A stretch of 9,843 bases of DNA from NCBI GenBank assembly GCA_037141235.1, contig JBAXCY010000109.1, forward strand, positions 1 through 9,843, given 5' to 3'. This DNA comes from Bog-756 sp037141235 (GTDB lineage: Bacteria > Actinomycetota > Acidimicrobiia > Acidimicrobiales > RAAP-2). The notes below the pieces were generated by a model. It saw only the letters and a program-made list of their open reading frames with translations, had not been told where the DNA came from and searched no databases. This document shows positions 5,965 to 9,843 of the stretch, piece by piece. Each line of letters begins with the position of its first letter. Position 1 is the stretch's first letter. The translations under genes were made by a program, and so were the position numbers.

Positions 5965-7085
5965 CGGACCACGCCGGAGCCGATCACGCTGTCGGGACGG
6001 GCTGGGTCGTAGAGGGCAACGGTCTGGCCAGGGGCCACCCGGCGCTGGGGTGCCGCGAGGTCGACGATCAGCCCGTCGCTCGACCCGGCCCCACCACCTG
6101 TGTCGGTCCCTTCATCTGCACCGTCGGCTGCCTCGCCGCGCACCGTGCACGGATACACAGGTCCGTGCGCGCTGCACTGGGCCAGCGCGGCAAACGCTCC
6201 CCCAGCGCCCACATCGGGACGACCGTCGACCCACGCCACCGTGTGCAGAAGAATGCGGTCGGCCATCGATGCCTCGGGCGAGCCGATGGTCACCCGCCGT
6301 GTCGGGATGTCCACGGCAGTCACGAACCGGCGGCGGCCGTCGGTCCCGTGCCCCATGCCTCGGCGTTGGCCGACCGTGACGAGCTCCACGGCCTCCACCT
6401 CGCCGAGGTCGTCCCCGGTGTCGTGGTCGATCAGGCGGCCGGCATGCAGTGGCACCCGATCCCCTAGGAACCCGGCCCGGCCCACGTCGGATCGGATGAA
6501 GCAGACATCCTGGCTATCGGGCTTGTCGGCAGTGCGCAGTCCGAGCCGGGCCGCCTCAGCTCGCACGTCGCTCTTCTGCCTGTCGCCAACCGGAAAGATG
6601 CAGCGGGCTAACTGCGCCTGGCCGAGCATGGCCAGCACGTACGACTGGTCCTTCTTGGGGTCCGCCCCGCGCAGCAGCCGGTGGCGGCCGTCCGGGTCGC
6701 GGTGGCTGCGGGCGTGGTGACCGGTGGCCACGGCCTCGTACCCGAGCGACTCGGCCCGCTCGAGCAGGCGATCAAACTTGAGGTGCCGGTTGCACTCGAT
6801 GCACGGATTGGGGGTGCGTCCCTCGGCGTGCCCCTGTACATAGGGGTCGACCACGTGCTCTTCGAAGTCGGAGGCGAAGTTGAAGACGTGGTGGACGATC
6901 CCGAGTTGATCGGCCACCCGACGGGCGTCGTCGACGTCGGCCACCGAGCAGCAGCCCGAGTCGGAATCGCCGCCCCACAACTTCAAGGTGGCCCCTACTA
7001 CCTGGTCTGGCCCGTAAGCCTCGACCAGCAGGGCTGCCGCTACAGACGAATCGACTCCACCGGACATGGCCACCAGGACGCGCAC
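5961..7085 (-). CDS. mnmA: tRNA-specific 2-thiouridylase MnmA
   Basis: Installs the 2-thio group on U34 of the Lys, Glu and Gln tRNAs, activating the uridine with ATP and accepting persulfide sulfur from a cysteine desulfurase. Its 374 aa show the PP-loop SGGVDSS (8-14), first catalytic cysteine C95 in NPCIEC, TGHHAR (121-126, where TGHYAR is usual), KDQSYVL (145-151) and second catalytic cysteine C195 in DVCF, followed by the central and C-terminal barrel domains. I chose the GTG at 7085: it gives the expected first strand MRVLVAMSGG and lies 4 bases after the desulfurase stop. A longer frame back to 7367 runs inside the desulfurase gene and has non-family sequence; ATG 7067 would cut the first strand. 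A Gly/Ala/Asp-rich insertion (about 318-337) interrupts the C-terminal domain. The adjacent desulfurase is the likely sulfur donor, as with YrvO and MnmA in Bacillus subtilis. Its stop overlaps the ligA start. Confidence 0.97.
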   Translation of the reverse strand: MRVLVAMSGGVDSSVAAALLVEAYGPDQVVGATLKLWGGDSDSGCCSVADVDDARRVADQLGIVHHVFNFASDFEEHVVDPYVQGHAEGRTPNPCIECNRHLKFDRLLERAESLGYEAVATGHHARSHRDPDGRHRLLRGADPKKDQSYVLAMLGQAQLARCIFPVGDRQKSDVRAEAARLGLRTADKPDSQDVCFIRSDVGRAGFLGDRVPLHAGRLIDHDTGDDLGEVEAVELVTVGQRRGMGHGTDGRRRFVTAVDIPTRRVTIGSPEASMADRILLHTVAWVDGRPDVGAGGAFAALAQCSAHGPVYPCTVRGEAADGADEGTDTGGGAGSSDGLIVDLAAPQRRVAPGQTVALYDPARPDSVIGSGVVR

Positions 7086-7089
7086 GTCC

Positions 7090-8310
7090 CTAGTGTCGCA
7101 GCCGGTCGACGACAATGGGAACTTGACGGAGCGCACGGTCAACATCGTGGTCGGTGGTAGTGACACCCAACGAGAACCGGATCCCCGTCGACGACTCCAA
7201 TGGATCGAGCCCCATCGCCCCGAGGACATGGCTGGGCTCGACGGCCCCGCTCGAGCACGCCGCCCCCGCCGAGGTGGCCACCCCGGCCTGGTCGAGGAGC
7301 ACGACGAGGGCTTCAGCTTCGACCCCGCCGATGCGCAGATGGAGGATCCCGGCCACTCGATCGTCACGGTCCCCCGTCTCGACTATGTCCGACACGGTGG
7401 CCAACAGGCCATCACCCAGTCGGTTGCGCAGTGCCGTTACCCGGGCCACGGTGGCATGGCGTTCCAACACGGTGGCGGCCAGGGCCGCGGCCATACCCAC
7501 CGCTCCGGCCACGTTGGGGGTGCCGCTGCGGCGCCCGCGCTCCTGGCCACCGCCATCGATACGCGCCCGGACGAGTGCCTGTCGGCGCAGGGCGAGGGCG
7601 CCGCTGCCCTTGGGGCCTCCGAACTTGTGGGCGCTGATCGATACCAAGTCGGCCCCGGCCGTGACTGCTGGCAGATCGAGCCACGGGGCAGCCTGGACAG
7701 CATCGGTGTGCACCACGGCTCCTGGTGCGTGTTCGGCCACCACCCGGGCCACGGCGTCGAGCGGCTGGATGGTGCCGATCTCGTTGTTGACGGCCATGAC
7801 CGACACCAGGCCGACCGATGGGTCGCTGACTTCGGCCAACGCATCAAGGTCGATCTGCCCACTCCTATCGCTCGGCACCACACGCAACTCGGCTCCGCTG
7901 ACCGCGGCCAGGGCTCGGCACGCCTCCAAGACGGCGTGGTGCTCCATGGCCGCGCACACCAGAGCTGCAGGCACGCCTCGTCCGGACCCGTCGGCTACTC
8001 GAGCGGCCCAGCCGCCGTGGATGGCCAGATCGTCCGCCTCGGTTCCGCCCGAGGTGAGCACGACGTCACCGGGCCCCACCCCCAACAGTTCGGCAATTTG
8101 GTCTCGGGCGTCGTCGAGGGCGATCCTGGCCCGCCTCGACTCGGCGTGGGCCCCCGACGGGTTGGCGAAGTTGTCCGTCAGGAACGGGAGCATGGCCTCG
8201 AGGGCCTCGGGTCGCAGTGGGGTGGTAGCCGCATGGTCGAAGTAGCTACGCGTCAGTGTCGTCGAGTCGATGGGCGCACCTCGCATCTGGTCGGCGTCGG
8301 TCGATGTCAC
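7090..8310 (-). CDS. Cysteine desulfurase (NifS/IscS family, group I)
   Basis: A PLP enzyme that takes sulfur from L-cysteine, leaving alanine and an enzyme persulfide for tRNA thiolation or Fe-S assembly. Its 406 aa contain YFDHAATTP (23-31), H124 in the MEHHAV segment stacking on PLP, the cofactor lysine K229 in SAHKFGG, RSGTPN (261-266) and the active-site loop SAGAACSSG with C352, followed by PSHVL (359-363). The cysteine loop is of the group I type found in NifS and IscS. The start is GTG 8310, preceded at 6 bases by AGGA (8320-8317); ATG 8286 lacks a ribosome-binding site. About 20 residues precede the family core. It is 19 bases after gabD1 and 4 before mnmA, so supplying MnmA is its most likely job. 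No tusA-like carrier or iscU lies in the window, which fits direct transfer. A wider role in Fe-S assembly is possible. Confidence 0.97.
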   Translation of the reverse strand: MTSTDADQMRGAPIDSTTLTRSYFDHAATTPLRPEALEAMLPFLTDNFANPSGAHAESRRARIALDDARDQIAELLGVGPGDVVLTSGGTEADDLAIHGGWAARVADGSGRGVPAALVCAAMEHHAVLEACRALAAVSGAELRVVPSDRSGQIDLDALAEVSDPSVGLVSVMAVNNEIGTIQPLDAVARVVAEHAPGAVVHTDAVQAAPWLDLPAVTAGADLVSISAHKFGGPKGSGALALRRQALVRARIDGGGQERGRRSGTPNVAGAVGMAAALAATVLERHATVARVTALRNRLGDGLLATVSDIVETGDRDDRVAGILHLRIGGVEAEALVVLLDQAGVATSAGAACSSGAVEPSHVLGAMGLDPLESSTGIRFSLGVTTTDHDVDRALRQVPIVVDRLRH

Positions 8311-8316
8311 TGTGCG

Positions 8317-8320
8317 TCCT
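8317..8320 (-). promoter_or_regulatory. Shine-Dalgarno AGGA deciding the desulfurase GTG start
   Basis: AGGA followed by CGCACA and GTG on the minus strand, a 6-base spacing. It lies in the 19-base gap after the gabD1 stop and favours GTG 8310 over the internal ATG 8286, which has no such site. Confidence 0.65.
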
Positions 8321-8329
8321 GACGCGACA

Positions 8330-9733
8330 TCAGGCGATCCACACCGACTTCACGTTGCAGAACTCATGGAGACCGTGCGAGCCGAGCTCGCGGCCGATGC
8401 CCGAGCTCTTGATGCCGCCGAAGGGGAGCTGCGGCATCGACGCCGTCATCCCGTTGACGAAGACCTGACCGGCGGCGAGGCCGGCGCAGAACTGCTGCTG
8501 CTCGTCGGGGTCGGTCGTCCACACACTCGAGCCCAGGCCGAACTCCGTGTCGTTGGCCACGGCCAGGGCCTCGTCGGCATCGGCCACCGTGAACAGCAGG
8601 GCGACGGGCCCGAATACTTCTTCGGTGGCCACCCGCATACCGGGTCGGATGTCGGTGATGACGGTGGGTGCATAGAAACATCCGGGCTGGTCCGCTCCGG
8701 CAGGGCCGACCACGCGAGTGCCGCCGCACAAGATGGTGGCGCCCTGGGCTCGAGCATCCTCCACCTGGGCCTCGACGCCGTCGACGGCGGCGGCGTTGAT
8801 CAGGGGGCCGACTTCGGTGGCCGGGTCGAACGGATCCCCGACCGACAGCGCGGCCATGGCGGCCACGAAGCGCTCGGTAAACTCATCGGCGACGTCGGCG
8901 TGGACGATGAACCGCTTGGCGGCGATGCACGACTGTCCGTTGTTCTGCACTCGGGCCTGCACGGCTACCGGGACGGCCCGATCGAGATCAGCAGACGGCA
9001 GGACGATGAACGGATCGCTGCCGCCGAGTTCGAGAACGACCTTCTTTCCGACGGCCCCGGCCTGGGCGGCCACGGCCCGGCCGGCACCCACGCTTCCGGT
9101 CAGTGTGACCGCCGCCACTCGACGGTCGGCGATGATGGCGGGCACCTGATCGGTGCCGATCAGCAGCGTCTGCAGTAAGCCATCGGGGGCTCCGGCTCGG
9201 CGGAACAGGTCCTCGAGGAGCAGTGCCGTCCGAGGGACGCTAGGGGCGTGCTTGAGGAGGCCGACGTTGCCGACCATGACGGCGGGGGCGATGAACCGGG
9301 CCACCTGCCACAGGGGGAAGTTCCACGGCATGATGGCCAGCACCACGCCCATGGGTTGGTAGGTGACCAGGCCCAACGATGCCTCGACTGGGACCTCTTG
9401 ATCCTCCAGCATCGCCTCGGCGCGCTCGGCAAACCAGCGGAAGCCGGCGGCGCACTTGGCCACCTCACCCTTGGCCTGAGCGAAGGGCTTGCCCATCTCG
9501 GTGGTGATGACGTGGGCGATGGCGGGCACCTCGCCTTCGAGCAGTTCGGCCGCACTGATGAGCAGCCTGGACCGCACGGCGAAGGTCGTGGTGGCCCACT
9601 CGGTGGCGCAGGCAGCAGCCGTGGCCAGCTTCGCCTCGACAGTGGCGGCGTCGAAGGGCGTGAACGACTCGAGCAGTTCGCCCGTGGCCGGGTTGATGGT
9701 GGCGATGGGGGGACCGAAGTCAGCGGGGCTCAT
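8330..9733 (-). CDS. gabD1: NAD(P)+-dependent succinate-semialdehyde dehydrogenase (GabD1 type)
   Basis: An aldehyde dehydrogenase of 467 aa that most likely oxidises succinate semialdehyde to succinate at the end of GABA breakdown, or in the 2-oxoglutarate decarboxylase bypass. The fold residues are present: PWNF with N138, K161 in LLKHA, the cofactor-loop GSVGAG (213-218), general base E235 in LELGGSD, nucleophile C269 in NNGQSCIA and EEVFGP (371-376). The start IATINPATGE, the run NNGQSCIAAKRFIVH and the C-terminal FCNVKSVWIA closely match my memory of Mycobacterium tuberculosis GabD1, so I favour that subfamily over generic ALDH; the substrate is not proven by sequence. ATG 9733 fits the family N terminus. 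No Shine-Dalgarno sequence is visible, and a -10-like GATACT sits 7 bases upstream, so the message may be leaderless. It opens the run that continues with the desulfurase, with no obvious metabolic link. Confidence 0.95.
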   Translation of the reverse strand: MSPADFGPPIATINPATGELLESFTPFDAATVEAKLATAAACATEWATTTFAVRSRLLISAAELLEGEVPAIAHVITTEMGKPFAQAKGEVAKCAAGFRWFAERAEAMLEDQEVPVEASLGLVTYQPMGVVLAIMPWNFPLWQVARFIAPAVMVGNVGLLKHAPSVPRTALLLEDLFRRAGAPDGLLQTLLIGTDQVPAIIADRRVAAVTLTGSVGAGRAVAAQAGAVGKKVVLELGGSDPFIVLPSADLDRAVPVAVQARVQNNGQSCIAAKRFIVHADVADEFTERFVAAMAALSVGDPFDPATEVGPLINAAAVDGVEAQVEDARAQGATILCGGTRVVGPAGADQPGCFYAPTVITDIRPGMRVATEEVFGPVALLFTVADADEALAVANDTEFGLGSSVWTTDPDEQQQFCAGLAAGQVFVNGMTASMPQLPFGGIKSSGIGRELGSHGLHEFCNVKSVWIA

Positions 9734-9740
9734 GGCTACC

Positions 9741-9746
9741 AGTATC
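9741..9746 (-). promoter_or_regulatory. Candidate -10 element for a leaderless gabD1 transcript
   Basis: GATACT on the minus strand, 7 bases before ATG 9733, the spacing expected if transcription starts at or next to the start codon. No good -35 is present at 16-18 bases; that position falls at the edge of the 23-bp repeats. The missing ribosome-binding site gives indirect support. Confidence 0.25.
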
Positions 9747-9765
9747 GCCCAGGCCGGCCGACTGG

Positions 9766-9843
9766 CTCACTCGAGGCTCAGCGCCCGTCTCACTCGAGGC
9801 TCAGCGCCCGTCTCACTCGAGGCTCAGCGCCCGTCTCACTCGA
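9766..9843. repeat. 23-bp tandem repeat array at the window edge
   Basis: Three complete, identical 23-bp units (9766-9788, 9789-9811, 9812-9834) and the first 9 bases of a fourth, cut by the window end. Each unit contains the palindrome CTCGAG and, on the minus strand, two TGA triplets. As 23 is not a multiple of three, the array closes all three minus-strand frames and cannot be coding there. It lies upstream of gabD1 and may be the 3' end of the preceding gene, which is outside the window. There are no spacers between units, so it is not a CRISPR array. Confidence 0.92.

Noticed and set aside
7086..7367. A longer MnmA with 94 extra N-terminal residues
   Set aside because: The extension lies wholly inside the desulfurase gene in another frame, is unlike any MnmA, and GTG 7085 gives the family N terminus directly after the desulfurase stop.
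7066..8322. Long plus-strand open frames opposite the desulfurase, and others opposite gabD1, the kinase and ligA
   Set aside because: They mirror the codon structure of the real minus-strand genes, have no recognisable domains or ribosome-binding sites, and are typical antisense shadows in GC-rich DNA.
9766..9843. CRISPR array
   Set aside because: The 23-bp units are directly contiguous with no unique spacers and no cas genes are nearby.

Overview
The window looks like a chromosomal segment of a GC-rich actinobacterium. The succinate-semialdehyde dehydrogenase strongly resembles mycobacterial GabD1 as I recall it, there is a Ser/Thr kinase with extracellular PASTA repeats, and the cysteine desulfurase-mnmA-ligA cluster is of a kind found in that phylum. 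A deep, non-mycobacterial lineage such as Acidimicrobiia is possible, but this is only an impression. Every convincing gene is on the minus strand, so the biological order runs from high to low coordinates.

Layout in direction of transcription. (1) A 23-bp tandem array at the right edge (9766-9843). (2) A compact run: GabD1-like aldehyde dehydrogenase (9733-8330), cysteine desulfurase (8310-7090), tRNA 2-thiouridylase MnmA (7085-5961) and NAD+-dependent DNA ligase LigA (5964-3778). The gaps are 19 bp, 4 bp and a 4-bp ATGA overlap, so these genes are probably co-transcribed and the last two translationally coupled. The desulfurase is the evident sulfur donor for MnmA. (3) A gap of about 450 bp (3329-3777), visibly less GC-rich, holding a candidate ligA terminator, a candidate promoter, small inverted repeats and a structured leader. 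(4) A secreted, eight-cysteine protein of unknown function (3328-2528) with a strong Shine-Dalgarno sequence, followed by one or two GC-rich hairpins. (5) A transmembrane PASTA Ser/Thr kinase (2300-339), overlapping by ATGA a small HIT-like protein (342-31).

The core genes are familiar. The less ordinary content is a set of short tandem repeats at gene boundaries. Two 12-bp arrays begin exactly on the stop codons of the HIT-like gene and of ligA and repeat an in-frame TGA. A third 12-bp array lies just inside the ligA start and encodes eight tetrapeptides ahead of the normal LigA domain. The fourth, a 23-bp array, lies upstream of gabD1 and closes all three frames. The kinase-HIT coupled pair, a cysteine pair in the second PASTA repeat, and the unknown secreted protein with its structured leader also deserve attention. 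I see no RNA genes, insertion sequences or CRISPR array, and no convincing novel defence or mobile system.
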